Counted from the stretch's first letter, positions 28,510 to 37,518 are shown. The stretch: DNA of 64,000 nucleotides from Pseudomonas leptonychotis (GCF_004920405.1 NZ_RFLV01000001.1:930001-994000), one strand, 5' to 3'. Program-made: numbers and translations. The notes: generated from the letters alone by a model not told the origin.

Positions 28510-29775
28510 ATGCAACGTCGTAATCTGATCAAGGCCTTCACCCTTTCCGCATCCATCGCCGCCATGGGCATGACCTGGACCGTGCAAGCCGCCGAGACCA
28601 TCAAGGTCGGCATCCTGCACTCGCTGTCCGGCACCATGGCCATTTCGGAAACTTCATTGAAAGACATGGCGTTGATGACCATCGACGAAATCAACGCCAA
28701 GGGCGGCGTGAATGGCAAACAACTTGAAGCCGTAGTGGTTGACCCCGCCTCCAACTGGCCGCTGTTCGCGGAAAAAGGCCGCCAGCTGCTGACCCAGGAC
28801 AAAGTCGATGTGGTCTTCGGCTGCTGGACCAGCGTGTCGCGCAAATCCGTATTGCCGGTATTCGAAGAACTCAACGGCCTGCTGTTCTACCCCGTGCAGT
28901 ACGAAGGCGAAGAGATGTCGCCTAACGTCTTCTACACCGGCGCCGCGCCAAACCAGCAGGCCATTCCCGCAGTTGAATACCTGATGAGCGAAGACGGCGG
29001 CGCAGCCAAGCGCTACTTCCTGCTCGGCACCGACTACGTTTATCCGCGCACCACCAACAAGATCCTGCGCAGTTTCCTCGTCAGCAAAGGCGTCGCCGAA
29101 AAAGACATCGAAGAGGTCTACACCCCGTTCGGCCATAGCGATTACCAAACCATCGTCGCCAACATCAAGAAGTTCTCCGCCGGCGGCAAAACCGCAGTGA
29201 TCTCCACCGTTAACGGTGACTCCAACGTGCCGTTCTACAAAGAACTGGCCAACCAGGGCATCGAAGCCACCGACATCCCAGTGGTGGCCTTCTCGGTGGG
29301 CGAAGAAGAACTGCGCGGCATCGACACCAAGCCACTGGTCGGCCAACTGGCGGCGTGGAACTACTTCCAGTCCGTGGAAAACCCGGTCAACACCGAGTTC
29401 GTCAACAAGTGGAAGGCCTACGCCAAGGCCAAAAACCTGCCAGGCGCCGATAAGGCCGTGACCAACGACCCGATGGAAGCCACTTATGTGGGCATCAACA
29501 TGTGGGCCCAGGCGGTTGAGAAAGCCGGCACCACAGACGTCGACAAGGTGCGTGACGCCCTCGCCGGTCAGACCTTCGCCGCGCCAAGCGGTTACACCCT
29601 GACCATGGACAAGACCAACCATCACCTGCACAAGCCAGTGATGATCGGTGAAGTGCAGGAAGACGGGCAGTTCTCGGTGGTGTGGCAGACCGAAGGCCCG
29701 CTGCGCGCGCAGCCATGGAGCCCATACATCGAAGGCAACGACAAGAAGCCGGATTACGCGGTGAAGTCGAACTAA
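28510..29775 (+). CDS. urtA: Urea ABC transporter substrate-binding protein
   Basis: Periplasmic receptor of the high-affinity urea transporter, 421 aa. The signal peptide begins MQRRNLIKAFTLSASIAAMG, resembling a twin-arginine (Tat) signal, with cleavage expected after VQAA. The mature part starts ETIKVGILHSLSGTMAISE and contains GCWTSVSRKSVLPVFE, both typical of UrtA. The ATG at 28510 follows GGAGATCG; an upstream in-frame start at 28492 is less likely. A repeat hairpin separates it from urtB, which may favour higher UrtA output. Confidence 0.96.
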   Translation: MQRRNLIKAFTLSASIAAMGMTWTVQAAETIKVGILHSLSGTMAISETSLKDMALMTIDEINAKGGVNGKQLEAVVVDPASNWPLFAEKGRQLLTQDKVDVVFGCWTSVSRKSVLPVFEELNGLLFYPVQYEGEEMSPNVFYTGAAPNQQAIPAVEYLMSEDGGAAKRYFLLGTDYVYPRTTNKILRSFLVSKGVAEKDIEEVYTPFGHSDYQTIVANIKKFSAGGKTAVISTVNGDSNVPFYKELANQGIEATDIPVVAFSVGEEELRGIDTKPLVGQLAAWNYFQSVENPVNTEFVNKWKAYAKAKNLPGADKAVTNDPMEATYVGINMWAQAVEKAGTTDVDKVRDALAGQTFAAPSGYTLTMDKTNHHLHKPVMIGEVQEDGQFSVVWQTEGPLRAQPWSPYIEGNDKKPDYAVKSN

Positions 29776-29845
29776 GGCAACCCCCGCCCTCTGGCGCTCT
29801 CCGCTACACGGGGGAGCAGCCAGCGAGTGGGTTTGCCCGCTGCCT

Positions 29846-29896
29846 GTAGCCCGGATGCAATCCGGGAAAGGCCGCCCCGGATTACATCCGGGCTAC
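29846..29896. repeat. REP-like inverted repeat between urtA and urtB
   Basis: GTAGCCCGGATGCAATCCGGG is matched by CCCGGATTACATCCGGGCTAC, with 20 of 21 positions complementary and a 9-base loop. It is the only copy of this family seen in the window. Confidence 0.85.
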
Positions 29897-29921
29897 GACC
29901 TCCCTCGAAGGACTGTCCTTT

Positions 29922-31493
29922 ATGCCCACTGCCTTTACCCGAATTCTGCTCAGCCTGCTGCTGATGCTGCCTCTGACCGCCCAAGCAGGCGACGCCAATG
30001 ACTTTGTCGCGGCCAACCCGTCCAAGCAGGCCAGCCTGCTGGCGCAATGGTCTGCCGCTCCCGATGCCGCTCGCCTGCCGCTGCTTGAAGCACTGCAACA
30101 AGGCCGCGTCGCTGCCGACAGTGCCAAGCACGCCTTTATCGAAACGGACGGCCAGTACCAACCCGCCGAAGGCGACGCTGTAGCCACGCAAACCCCGCGC
30201 AAACTGCGCCTGAATAACCGCCTGCGCGGCCTGATTATCACCGCCATGGCCAGCCACCAGCTGCTGGCAGACGATCCAGCGCTGCGCCTGGCCGCTGCTC
30301 AGCAATTGCAGAAAAGCGCCAAGCCGGCGCAGCTGCAATTGCTTAACGCCCAGGTCGCCAGCGAAAGCGATGATGCGGTACGCGATTCCCTGACTTTGGC
30401 CCTGGCCAACCTGCAACTGGTCGACAGCGATCCCGCCGTGCGTTTGGCTGCCGTGCGCTTGCTCGGTGAAACCGGTGACCCACTGGCGCGCACTCGCCTG
30501 GAGACCCTGCTGGATCCAGCGGTAGAAAGCGATGCCGCAGTACGCACCGCTGCCGAAACCAGCCTGGCTCAGGTTAAACGCAAACTGCTGGTCGGCGAAC
30601 TGCTCGGTCAGGCATTCAGCGGCCTTTCGCTGGGTTCGATCCTGCTGCTCGCGGCGCTGGGCCTGGCCATCACCTTCGGCCTGCTCGGGGTGATCAACAT
30701 GGCCCACGGCGAGATGCTGATGCTCGGCGCCTACTCCACCTACATGGTGCAGGTGATGTTCCAGCGCTTCGCCCCCGAGGCCCTCGCGCTGTACCCGTTA
30801 GTCGCGCTGCCAGTCGCGTTCTTCGTCACCGCTGCCATCGGCATGGCCCTTGAGCGCACGGTGATTCGTTACCTCTACGGTCGTCCGCTGGAAACCCTGC
30901 TGGCCACTTGGGGCATCAGCCTGATCCTGATCCAGCTGGTACGCGTGGTGTTCGGTGCGCAGAACGTTGAGGTGGCCAATCCGTATTGGCTGTCGGGCGG
31001 CATCCAGGTGCTGCCGAATCTGGTGCTGCCGTATAACCGCATCGTCATTATCGGTTTCGCCCTGTTTGTGGTGCTGCTGACCTGGCTGCTGCTGAACAAA
31101 ACCCGCCTGGGCCTCAACGTGCGCGCCGTCACCCAGAACCGCAACATGGCCGCCTGCTGCGGCGTCCCAACCGGCCAGGTGGACATGCTCGCCTTCGGCC
31201 TCGGCTCCGGCATCGCCGGCCTCGGTGGCGTGGCCCTGAGCCAGATCGGCAACGTCGGCCCGGACCTCGGCCAGAGCTACATCATCGACTCCTTCCTGGT
31301 GGTGGTCCTCGGCGGCGTCGGCCAACTGGCCGGTAGCGTCATGGCTGCCTTTGGCCTGGGCATCGCCAACAAGATTCTCGAACCGCAGATTGGTGCCGTA
31401 CTCGGCAAAATTCTCATCCTCGCGCTGATCATTCTGTTTATTCAGAAACGCCCGCAAGGTCTGTTTGCTTTGAAAGGACGGGTGATCGACTGA
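29922..31493 (+). CDS. urtB: Urea ABC transporter permease UrtB
   Basis: Inner-membrane LivH-type permease, 523 aa. A signal peptide and a helical, repeat-rich domain of about 220 residues (HEAT-like runs such as DPAVRLAAVRLLGETGD) precede the permease core, a layout usual for UrtB. The core carries LLGVINMAHGEMLMLGAY and the cytoplasmic loop for ATPase contact. Its TGA overlaps the urtC ATG by one base. Confidence 0.95.
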   Translation: MPTAFTRILLSLLLMLPLTAQAGDANDFVAANPSKQASLLAQWSAAPDAARLPLLEALQQGRVAADSAKHAFIETDGQYQPAEGDAVATQTPRKLRLNNRLRGLIITAMASHQLLADDPALRLAAAQQLQKSAKPAQLQLLNAQVASESDDAVRDSLTLALANLQLVDSDPAVRLAAVRLLGETGDPLARTRLETLLDPAVESDAAVRTAAETSLAQVKRKLLVGELLGQAFSGLSLGSILLLAALGLAITFGLLGVINMAHGEMLMLGAYSTYMVQVMFQRFAPEALALYPLVALPVAFFVTAAIGMALERTVIRYLYGRPLETLLATWGISLILIQLVRVVFGAQNVEVANPYWLSGGIQVLPNLVLPYNRIVIIGFALFVVLLTWLLLNKTRLGLNVRAVTQNRNMAACCGVPTGQVDMLAFGLGSGIAGLGGVALSQIGNVGPDLGQSYIIDSFLVVVLGGVGQLAGSVMAAFGLGIANKILEPQIGAVLGKILILALIILFIQKRPQGLFALKGRVID

Positions 31494-32584
31494 TGACTAT
31501 GCCCCTTAACCAAACGCTGCTGGCCCGCGCCAGCGCCAAGCTCGGCCCGCAGGTCTCGATTGCCATCGGCTTACTGGTGCTGGCGGTACTGATCGCCATG
31601 CCGCTGCTGCACCTGCTGCCGGCGGACAACGCCCTGCATATCTCCGCCTATAGCCTGACTCTGGTCGGCAAGATCCTTTGCTATTGCATCGTCGCCCTGG
31701 CGCTCGATCTGGTCTGGGGATATGCCGGCTTGTTGTCGCTCGGTCACGGCCTGTTCTTTGCCCTCGGCGGTTACGCCATGGGCATGTACCTGATGCGCGA
31801 AGCCGCGGGTGACGGCTTGCCAGCTTTTATGAGCTTCCTCGCCTGGACTGAGTTGCCCTGGTATTGGTACGGCACCAGTAACTTCCTCTGGGCGCTGTGC
31901 TTGGTGGTTTTGGCGCCCGGTTTGCTGGCACTGGTGTTCGGCTACTTCGCCTTCAAATCGCGGATCAAGGGCGTGTATTTCTCGATCATAACCCAGGCCC
32001 TGACCTTCGCCGGCATGCTGCTGTTCTTTCGCAACGAAACCGGCTTTGGAGGCAACAACGGCTTTACCAATTTCAGGACGATTCTGGGCTTCGACATCAC
32101 CTCGGCGCACACCCGCGCAGTGCTGTTCCTCGCCACCGTCGCACTGTTGGTGGCCAGCCTGTACCTGGGCTGGACGCTGGCGCGCAGCAAATTCGGTCGG
32201 GTGCTCACGGCGCTACGCGATGCAGAGAACCGCCTGATGTTCTGCGGCTACGACCCGCGCGGCTACAAGCTGTTTATCTGGGTATTGAGCGCGGTGCTGT
32301 GCGGCCTGGCCGGCGCGTTGTATGTGCCGCAGGTGGGCATCATCAACCCCAGCGAAATGTCGCCGACCAACTCCATCGAGGCCGCCGTTTGGGTTGCCTT
32401 GGGCGGGCGCGGCACGCTGATCGGCCCGCTGCTTGGTGCCGGCTTGGTCAATGGCATGAAGAGCTGGTTCACCGTGGCCTTCCCCGAATACTGGCTGTTC
32501 GCCCTGGGTTTCCTGTTTATCGTCGTGACGCTGTTTCTGCCCCAAGGCGTGATTGGTCTTCTGAAAAAGGGCAAAGAACAATGA
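31493..32584 (+). CDS. urtC: Urea ABC transporter permease UrtC
   Basis: Second, LivM-type permease subunit, 363 aa, with about nine or ten membrane helices. WGYAGLLSLGHGLFFALGGYA is the family signature, and ALRDAENRLMFCGYDP is the ATPase-contact loop. It overlaps urtB by one base and urtD by four bases (ATGA), so the three are translationally coupled. An ATG two codons downstream is an alternative start. Confidence 0.95.
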   Translation: MTMPLNQTLLARASAKLGPQVSIAIGLLVLAVLIAMPLLHLLPADNALHISAYSLTLVGKILCYCIVALALDLVWGYAGLLSLGHGLFFALGGYAMGMYLMREAAGDGLPAFMSFLAWTELPWYWYGTSNFLWALCLVVLAPGLLALVFGYFAFKSRIKGVYFSIITQALTFAGMLLFFRNETGFGGNNGFTNFRTILGFDITSAHTRAVLFLATVALLVASLYLGWTLARSKFGRVLTALRDAENRLMFCGYDPRGYKLFIWVLSAVLCGLAGALYVPQVGIINPSEMSPTNSIEAAVWVALGGRGTLIGPLLGAGLVNGMKSWFTVAFPEYWLFALGFLFIVVTLFLPQGVIGLLKKGKEQ

Positions 32585-33432
32585 GAGCCACACCCGTACC
32601 CGAAACCATGCTCGAACCGGCCTTTGATCCCGCCGGCAGTAGCCGCGATGCAATTGGCGCCAGCAGCCTGGCCAACAAGGGTTTGAACACCCGCCACGGC
32701 ACCATCCTGACCCTGGAAGACATCAACGTCAGCTTCGATGGTTTCAAGGCGCTGACCAACCTGACCCTGTACATCGGCGTCGGCGAACTGCGTTGCATCA
32801 TCGGCCCTAACGGCGCCGGCAAAACCACCATGATGGACGTGATCACCGGTAAGACCCGCCCCGACAACGGCGTCGCCTACTTCGGCGAAACCCTCGACCT
32901 CACCCAGATGAGCGAGGTGGCAATTGCTCAATCCGGCATCGGTCGCAAGTTCCAGAAGCCCACGGTGTTCGAGGCGCTCAGCGTGTTCGAAAACCTGGAG
33001 CTGGCGCAGAAAACCAATAAATCGGTGTGGGCCAGCCTGCGCGCCAAACTGACCGGCGAGCAGAAAGACCGCATCGACGAAGTGCTCAACACCATCCGCC
33101 TGGACAGCTCACGGCAACGCCCAGCCGGCTTGCTCTCCCACGGCCAGAAGCAGTTTCTCGAGATCGGCATGCTGCTGGTGCAAGACCCACAACTGCTGCT
33201 GCTGGATGAGCCAGTAGCCGGTATGACCGACGCCGAAACCGAGTTCACCGCCGAGCTGTTCAAGTCGCTGGCGCGTAAGCATTCGCTGATGGTGGTCGAG
33301 CACGACATGGGCTTCGTCGGCAGCATCGCCGACCACGTCACCGTGCTGCACCAAGGCAGCGTACTGGCCGAAGGCTCACTGGAGCAGGTGCAGGCCGACG
33401 AGCGAGTGATCGAGGTGTATCTCGGCCGCTGA
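32581..33432 (+). CDS. urtD: Urea ABC transporter ATP-binding protein UrtD
   Basis: LivG-type ATPase of 283 aa. Walker A is GPNGAGKTT, the signature motif LSHGQKQFLEIGM and Walker B LLLLDEPVAGM. The first 35 residues are a non-conserved extension. The start is set at the ATG overlapping the urtC stop; the same frame stays open for about 680 bases upstream within urtC, but that part is not coding. Two repeats separate it from urtE. Confidence 0.96.
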   Translation: MRATPVPETMLEPAFDPAGSSRDAIGASSLANKGLNTRHGTILTLEDINVSFDGFKALTNLTLYIGVGELRCIIGPNGAGKTTMMDVITGKTRPDNGVAYFGETLDLTQMSEVAIAQSGIGRKFQKPTVFEALSVFENLELAQKTNKSVWASLRAKLTGEQKDRIDEVLNTIRLDSSRQRPAGLLSHGQKQFLEIGMLLVQDPQLLLLDEPVAGMTDAETEFTAELFKSLARKHSLMVVEHDMGFVGSIADHVTVLHQGSVLAEGSLEQVQADERVIEVYLGR

Positions 33433-33461
33433 CCAGGCAGTTGGGTGGGCAATGCATACCT

Positions 33462-33525
33462 GTAGGAGGGGCCTTAGCCGCGAGCGCTTAATGATCAAAA
33501 GCGTCGCAGCTAAAACCCCTCCCAC
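33462..33525. repeat. Family-A inverted repeat between urtD and urtE
   Basis: GTAGGAGGGGCCTTAGCCGCG is matched by CGCAGCTAAAACCCCTCCCAC on the right, with an AT-rich loop. Confidence 0.8.
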
Positions 33526-33534
33526 AACACAGAC

Positions 33535-33607
33535 GTAGGGTGGATGACGCTTTTCTCATCCACCAAGAACACCGCACGGTGGATGGATAAAAACCCATCC
33601 ACCCTAC
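33535..33607. repeat. Family-B inverted repeat between urtD and urtE
   Basis: GTAGGGTGGATGACGC lies on the left and GGATAAAAACCCATCCACCC then TAC on the right, with an inner CATCCACC/GGTGGATG pair. It ends 20 bases before the urtE start, close to the ribosome-binding region. Confidence 0.82.
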
Positions 33608-33627
33608 GCAGAAACAAGGACATCGAC

Positions 33628-34326
33628 ATGCTGCAAGTTGAACAACTGCATCAGTACTACGGCGGCAGCCATATCCTGCGCGGCCTGTCATTCGAGGCCA
33701 AGGTCGGCGAAGTCACCTGCCTGCTTGGGCGCAACGGCGTGGGCAAGACCACCCTGCTGAAATGCCTGATGGGTCTGATTCCGGCCAAAGAAGGCGCGGT
33801 GCAATGGGAAGGCAAGGCCATCACAAACCTCAAGTCGCACCAGCGCGTGCACGCCGGCATCGCCTACGTACCCCAAGGCCGGGAGATCTTTGGCCGCCTG
33901 ACCGTAGAAGAGAACCTGCTGATGGGGCTGTCACGCTTCCCTGGCAGCGACGCCAAAGTGGTGCCGGAATTTATCTACGAACTGTTCCCGGTGCTGCGCG
34001 AGATGAAGCAGCGCCGTGGCGGCGACCTCTCCGGCGGGCAGCAGCAGCAGCTGGCGATTGGCCGTGCACTGGCGAGCAAGCCACGCCTGTTGATTCTCGA
34101 TGAACCCACCGAAGGCATTCAGCCGTCGGTGATCAAAGAGATCGGCGTGGTGATTAAGAAGCTCGCCGAACGCGGCGACATGGCCATCCTGCTGGTTGAG
34201 CAGTTCTATGACTTTGCCGCCGAACTGGCCGACCAGTACCTGGTGATGAGCCGCGGTGAAGTTGTCCAGCAAGGTCGCGGTGAAAGCATGGAAGCCGATG
34301 GCGTGCGCGGATTGGTTGCGATCTGA
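33628..34326 (+). CDS. urtE: Urea ABC transporter ATP-binding protein UrtE
   Basis: LivF-type ATPase of 232 aa, the partner of UrtD. Walker A is GRNGVGKTT, the signature LSGGQQQQLAIGRAL and Walker B LLILDEPTEGIQPSV. The ATG at 33628 (MLQVEQLHQYYGGSHIL) was chosen because it fits the family and lies just after the repeat; 28 further open codons upstream are translated repeat and not real. Confidence 0.96.
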   Translation: MLQVEQLHQYYGGSHILRGLSFEAKVGEVTCLLGRNGVGKTTLLKCLMGLIPAKEGAVQWEGKAITNLKSHQRVHAGIAYVPQGREIFGRLTVEENLLMGLSRFPGSDAKVVPEFIYELFPVLREMKQRRGGDLSGGQQQQLAIGRALASKPRLLILDEPTEGIQPSVIKEIGVVIKKLAERGDMAILLVEQFYDFAAELADQYLVMSRGEVVQQGRGESMEADGVRGLVAI

Positions 34327-34391
34327 ATGGCGACGCCGAGCCTGCACTTTGCGCATAATCGGCGCTTCGCTTATGGCCCGAGTACCCAATA

Positions 34392-34805
34392 ATGATCTGG
34401 CGCCACCTGCTTCTGCCACTCACCGCAATAGCTGGCCTGAGCATGGTCGTCTGGGGCGGCTTTATGCCTGACTACTGGATGCTCCGCCATCTGCCGCCAG
34501 GCGTCGACCCCGACTACCCCCGACAGGCGGTGCTGACCTTCTGCGCGATTATCCTGGCCGAGTGCCTGCTGCTGTTGGCCGTGCTACGCCCCGGCTCCTA
34601 TTGCCGTTCGTGGGGCCGCGCCCTGTGCGCCAGCCTGCTCGCGCTGGCGATAGCCGGGTTCTGGCTGAGCGGCTTTATGCACGCACCGCCCTACTACGGC
34701 ATGCACCTGCAATGGTGGCTGCTGGTCAGTCTAGGTCTAGCGCTACTGACCCTGTATTCCGCCGGCCAAAGCTGGTGGCAACGGCGTAATAAGGTGAGCG
34801 CATGA
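34392..34805 (+). CDS. Small membrane protein between urt and ure genes
   Basis: Protein of 137 aa with four predicted membrane helices and little soluble sequence (ITALAG-type first helix, [50 protein letters not shown]). I do not recognise a named family. It lies between urtE and ureD and shares an ATGA overlap with ureD, so it belongs to the urease transcript. A role in urea or ammonia handling is possible by position only. Confidence 0.8.
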   Translation: MIWRHLLLPLTAIAGLSMVVWGGFMPDYWMLRHLPPGVDPDYPRQAVLTFCAIILAECLLLLAVLRPGSYCRSWGRALCASLLALAIAGFWLSGFMHAPPYYGMHLQWWLLVSLGLALLTLYSAGQSWWQRRNKVSA

Positions 34806-35635
34806 ACGCCCCCGCAAGCCTATTCACCCCAAGCTGGCAGGCCGAACTGGAGCTGGCCTACGGCCGCGACGGCGACGCTACCCGGCCCACTCTGCGCCGG
34901 CATAAAGGCCCGCTGCGGGTGCAAAAGCACCTGTACGCCGAAGGCCCAGAAGTGTGCCAGCACATCATCGTGCACCCGCCCGGCGGCATCGCCGGCGGTG
35001 ACCGCTTGGATATTTGCGCCACGGTCGGTGCCAACGCCTGGGCCCAACTGACCAGCCCCGGCGCGGCCAAGTGGTACCGCGCTGCCGGCCCGGCCTACCA
35101 GCAGCTCAACCTGCGCGTTGCCGCCGGCGCCACCCTGGAATGGCTGCCGCAGGAAACCATCGTCTACGCCGGCGCCCAAGCGGAGATCACCACCGAGATC
35201 GACTTAGCGGGCGATGCCAAGCTGCTGTACTGGGACATCATCGCCCTCGGCCGTCCGGCCAGTGGCGAACGCTTCGACGCCGGGCACTTCCAGGCTGAGC
35301 TGAATATTCGCCGCGACGGCCAACTGCTTTGGCACGAACGCCAGCGCGTGACCGGTGGCGATGGCTTGCTCGACTCGCCCATCGGTCTGGACGGCAAGCC
35401 GGTATTTGCCACCCTGCTGATCAGTGGTGAAATCGACAGCGAATTACTCGAGCGCTGCCGCAATCTGACCACAGCGGTACGCGGCGACCTGACCCAACTG
35501 CCGGGCCTGCTGGTGGCCCGCTGCCTGGCCAACGAAGCGCTGCATGCGCGCGCCTGGCTGATCGAACTCTGGCGTCTGCTGCGTCCTGAATTGCTCGGCC
35601 GCAGAGCCGTCCCCCCAAGAATCTGGAGCACGTAG
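34802..35635 (+). CDS. ureD: Urease accessory protein UreD
   Basis: Scaffold for the nickel-insertion complex that activates urease, 277 aa. [17 protein letters not shown], the SPGAAKWYR motif and QETIVYAGA are typical. The ATG overlaps the stop of the membrane-protein gene. The TAG stop is made by the first bases of a family-B repeat, so the natural C-terminus may have been set by that insertion; the C-terminal VPPRIW motif is preserved. The partner genes ureE, ureF and ureG are not in the window. Confidence 0.95.
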   Translation: MNAPASLFTPSWQAELELAYGRDGDATRPTLRRHKGPLRVQKHLYAEGPEVCQHIIVHPPGGIAGGDRLDICATVGANAWAQLTSPGAAKWYRAAGPAYQQLNLRVAAGATLEWLPQETIVYAGAQAEITTEIDLAGDAKLLYWDIIALGRPASGERFDAGHFQAELNIRRDGQLLWHERQRVTGGDGLLDSPIGLDGKPVFATLLISGEIDSELLERCRNLTTAVRGDLTQLPGLLVARCLANEALHARAWLIELWRLLRPELLGRRAVPPRIWST

Positions 35636-35700
35636 GGTGGACAATCGCGCAGCCTTGTCCACCACCAACAGGTGGATGTGAAAAACGACATCCACCCTAC
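35632..35700. repeat. Family-B inverted repeat between ureD and ureA
   Basis: GTAGGGTGGACAATCGCGC on the left, ACGACATCCACCCTAC on the right and an inner TCCACC/GGTGGA pair. The left end provides the TAG stop of ureD. It ends 15 bases before the ureA ATG. Confidence 0.83.
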
Positions 35701-35715
35701 GAACGGAGCAAAACG

Positions 35716-36018
35716 ATGGACCTGACACCCCGCGAAAAAGACAAACTGCTGATTTTCACCGCCGGCTTAGTCGCCGAACGCCGCCTAGCACGCGGGGTGA
35801 AACTCAACTACCCGGAAGCCATGGCCTATATCTCTGCCGCCCTGCTGGAAGGCGCCCGCGACGGCCAAACCGTGGCGGACCTGATGCACTTCGGCACCAC
35901 CCTGCTCAGCCGCGATCAGGTGATGGAAGGCATCCCGGAGATGATCCCAGAAATCCAAGTAGAAGCGACCTTCCCGGATGGCACCAAGCTGGTCACCGTC
36001 CACCAACCGATCGCCTGA
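35716..36018 (+). CDS. ureA: Urease subunit gamma
   Basis: Smallest structural urease subunit, 100 aa, the normal length. It starts [23 protein letters not shown] and has [12 protein letters not shown] and the C-terminal [15 protein letters not shown]. The gene lies 15 bases after a repeat hairpin. It is separated from ureB by two acetyltransferase genes on the same strand. Confidence 0.97.
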   Translation: MDLTPREKDKLLIFTAGLVAERRLARGVKLNYPEAMAYISAALLEGARDGQTVADLMHFGTTLLSRDQVMEGIPEMIPEIQVEATFPDGTKLVTVHQPIA

Positions 36019-36060
36019 GCGGCGCTTGCACCGACCTTGAATGGACTCCAGGAACAGCCA

Positions 36061-36573
36061 ATGAAGATCCAAGACGCCACAGCCACCGACCTGCCCGCCA
36101 TCCTCGCTATCTATAACGATGCCGTCGAAAACACCACGGCGATCTGGAACGAAACGCTGGTCGACCTCAGCAATCGCCAAGCATGGTTTGCTGAGCGTAG
36201 TGCTGCCGGCTTCCCGGTACTGGTCGCGCATGACGCTGCTGGCATGGTTGTCGGCTACGCCAGCTACGGCACCTGGCGCGCCATCGAAGGCTTCCGCCAT
36301 ACCGTCGAACACTCGGTGTATGTGCGCAGCGATCAACGCGGCCAGGGCCTCGGCCCGCAGCTGATGCAGGCGCTGATCAAGCGCGCGCAAGCGGCAGGCC
36401 TGCACGTGATGGTCGCCGCCATCGAGAGCGGCAACAGCGCCTCGATCCGCCTGCACGAGCGCCTGGGTTTTGTGACCAGCGGACAAATGCCGCAAGTAGG
36501 CCGTAAGTTCGGCCGCTGGCTCGACCTCACCTTTATGCAACTGATGCTTAGCCCCGAAAAGAGTGCGTCCTGA
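36061..36573 (+). CDS. GNAT acetyltransferase, phosphinothricin/methionine sulfoximine type
   Basis: N-acetyltransferase of 170 aa resembling Pat/PA4866 (MddA), which acetylates methionine sulfone, methionine sulfoximine and phosphinothricin. The acetyl-CoA loop is RGQGLGPQLMQALI (about 96-109), and IYNDAVENTTAIWNE and VAAIESGNSASIRLHERLGF are family motifs. The ATG at 36061 is used in preference to an upstream start at 36037. Since methionine sulfoximine inhibits glutamine synthetase, location inside a nitrogen operon makes sense, but this is inference. Its stop overlaps the next gene by one base. Confidence 0.9.
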   Translation: MKIQDATATDLPAILAIYNDAVENTTAIWNETLVDLSNRQAWFAERSAAGFPVLVAHDAAGMVVGYASYGTWRAIEGFRHTVEHSVYVRSDQRGQGLGPQLMQALIKRAQAAGLHVMVAAIESGNSASIRLHERLGFVTSGQMPQVGRKFGRWLDLTFMQLMLSPEKSAS

Positions 36574-37103
36574 TGCTGAGCATCGAGCGTCTCGACGCGG
36601 CTGACTTTGAGTCGTATCGCCAAGGCCTGCTAGCCCTGCTGCTCGACTCCGTCGCGCATGGCGCCTCAGTGGGTTTTCTCGCCGACCTCGATGCTGACGC
36701 GGCCAACACCTATTTCGACCAAGTTCTAGTCGGGCTGCGCGACGGCACTTACCTGCTCTGGCTGGCCCTGGAACAGGGCCAGGTACTGGGCAGCGTGCAA
36801 CTGCTGCTGTGCCAGAAACCCAACGGCCTCAACCGCGCCGAAGTGCAGAAGCTGCTGGTACACAGCAACGCGCGCCGCCGCAGCATCGCCAACAGCCTAA
36901 TGCAACACCTGGAAAGCGCAGCGGCCGAGCTGCAACGCGGCTTGTTGTACCTGGACACCGAAGCCGGCAGCGACGCCGAAGCCTTCTACCAGGCACGGGG
37001 CTACAGCTGCATCGGCGGCCTACCCGATTACGCCTGCGGCCCGGACGGTACCTACCGGGCCAACGCCATCTACTACAAAACCTTGTCGAGGCCCCATCAA
37101 TGA
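36573..37103 (+). CDS. Second GNAT family N-acetyltransferase
   Basis: Protein of 176 aa. The GNAT core is visible as [40 protein letters not shown] (acetyl-CoA loop in altered form) and [19 protein letters not shown]. The substrate is unknown. It overlaps the preceding acetyltransferase by one base and ureB by four (ATGA), so it is translationally coupled on both sides. In P. aeruginosa only one acetyltransferase is recalled at this place. Confidence 0.88.
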   Translation: MLSIERLDAADFESYRQGLLALLLDSVAHGASVGFLADLDADAANTYFDQVLVGLRDGTYLLWLALEQGQVLGSVQLLLCQKPNGLNRAEVQKLLVHSNARRRSIANSLMQHLESAAAELQRGLLYLDTEAGSDAEAFYQARGYSCIGGLPDYACGPDGTYRANAIYYKTLSRPHQ

Positions 37104-37408
37104 TTCCCGGTGAATACCAGATCCAGGACGGCGAGATTGAACTCAATGCCGGCCGCCGCACCTTGACGTTGAACGTCGCCAACAGCGGCGACCGACCGAT
37201 TCAGGTCGGCTCGCACTTTCACTTTTTCGAGACCAACGACGCACTGGCGTTTGAGCGCGAGCCCACGCGCGGTATGCGCCTGAATATTCCGGCCGGCACG
37301 GCGGTGCGCTTCGAGCCGGGCCAAAGCCGTGAAGTCGAACTGGTCGATCTCGCCGGGCAGCGCCGGGTGTTCGGCTTTGCCGGCCGAGTCATGGGCGACT
37401 TGGATTAA
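37100..37408 (+). CDS. ureB: Urease subunit beta
   Basis: Structural urease subunit of 102 aa. It starts [19 protein letters not shown] and has the signatures [15 protein letters not shown] and [15 protein letters not shown]. The frame stays open for nearly 300 bases upstream inside the acetyltransferase gene, but the true start is the ATG in the ATGA overlap. A repeat hairpin separates it from ureC. Confidence 0.97.
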   Translation: MIPGEYQIQDGEIELNAGRRTLTLNVANSGDRPIQVGSHFHFFETNDALAFEREPTRGMRLNIPAGTAVRFEPGQSREVELVDLAGQRRVFGFAGRVMGDLD

Positions 37409-37426
37409 ACGCACGCATACAGGGCC

Positions 37427-37482
37427 TGTGGGAGGGGCTTTAGTCGCGACGCCAACGTATCGCGGCTAAAGCCCCTCCCACA
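37427..37482. repeat. Family-A inverted repeat between ureB and ureC
   Basis: TGTGGGAGGGGCTTTAGTCG with CGA, matched by TCG and CGGCTAAAGCCCCTCCCACA. This is the most complete copy, a 23-bp stem with one mismatch and a 10-base loop. Confidence 0.88.
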
Positions 37483-37518
37483 GCACGACAGCGAACACAC
37501 TGTGTCAGGACTTTATTG

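Noticed and set aside
31897..32580. An N-terminal extension of UrtD by about 228 codons inside urtC
   Set aside because: urtC is intact in another frame and the ATGA overlap at 32581 gives a normal UrtD length.
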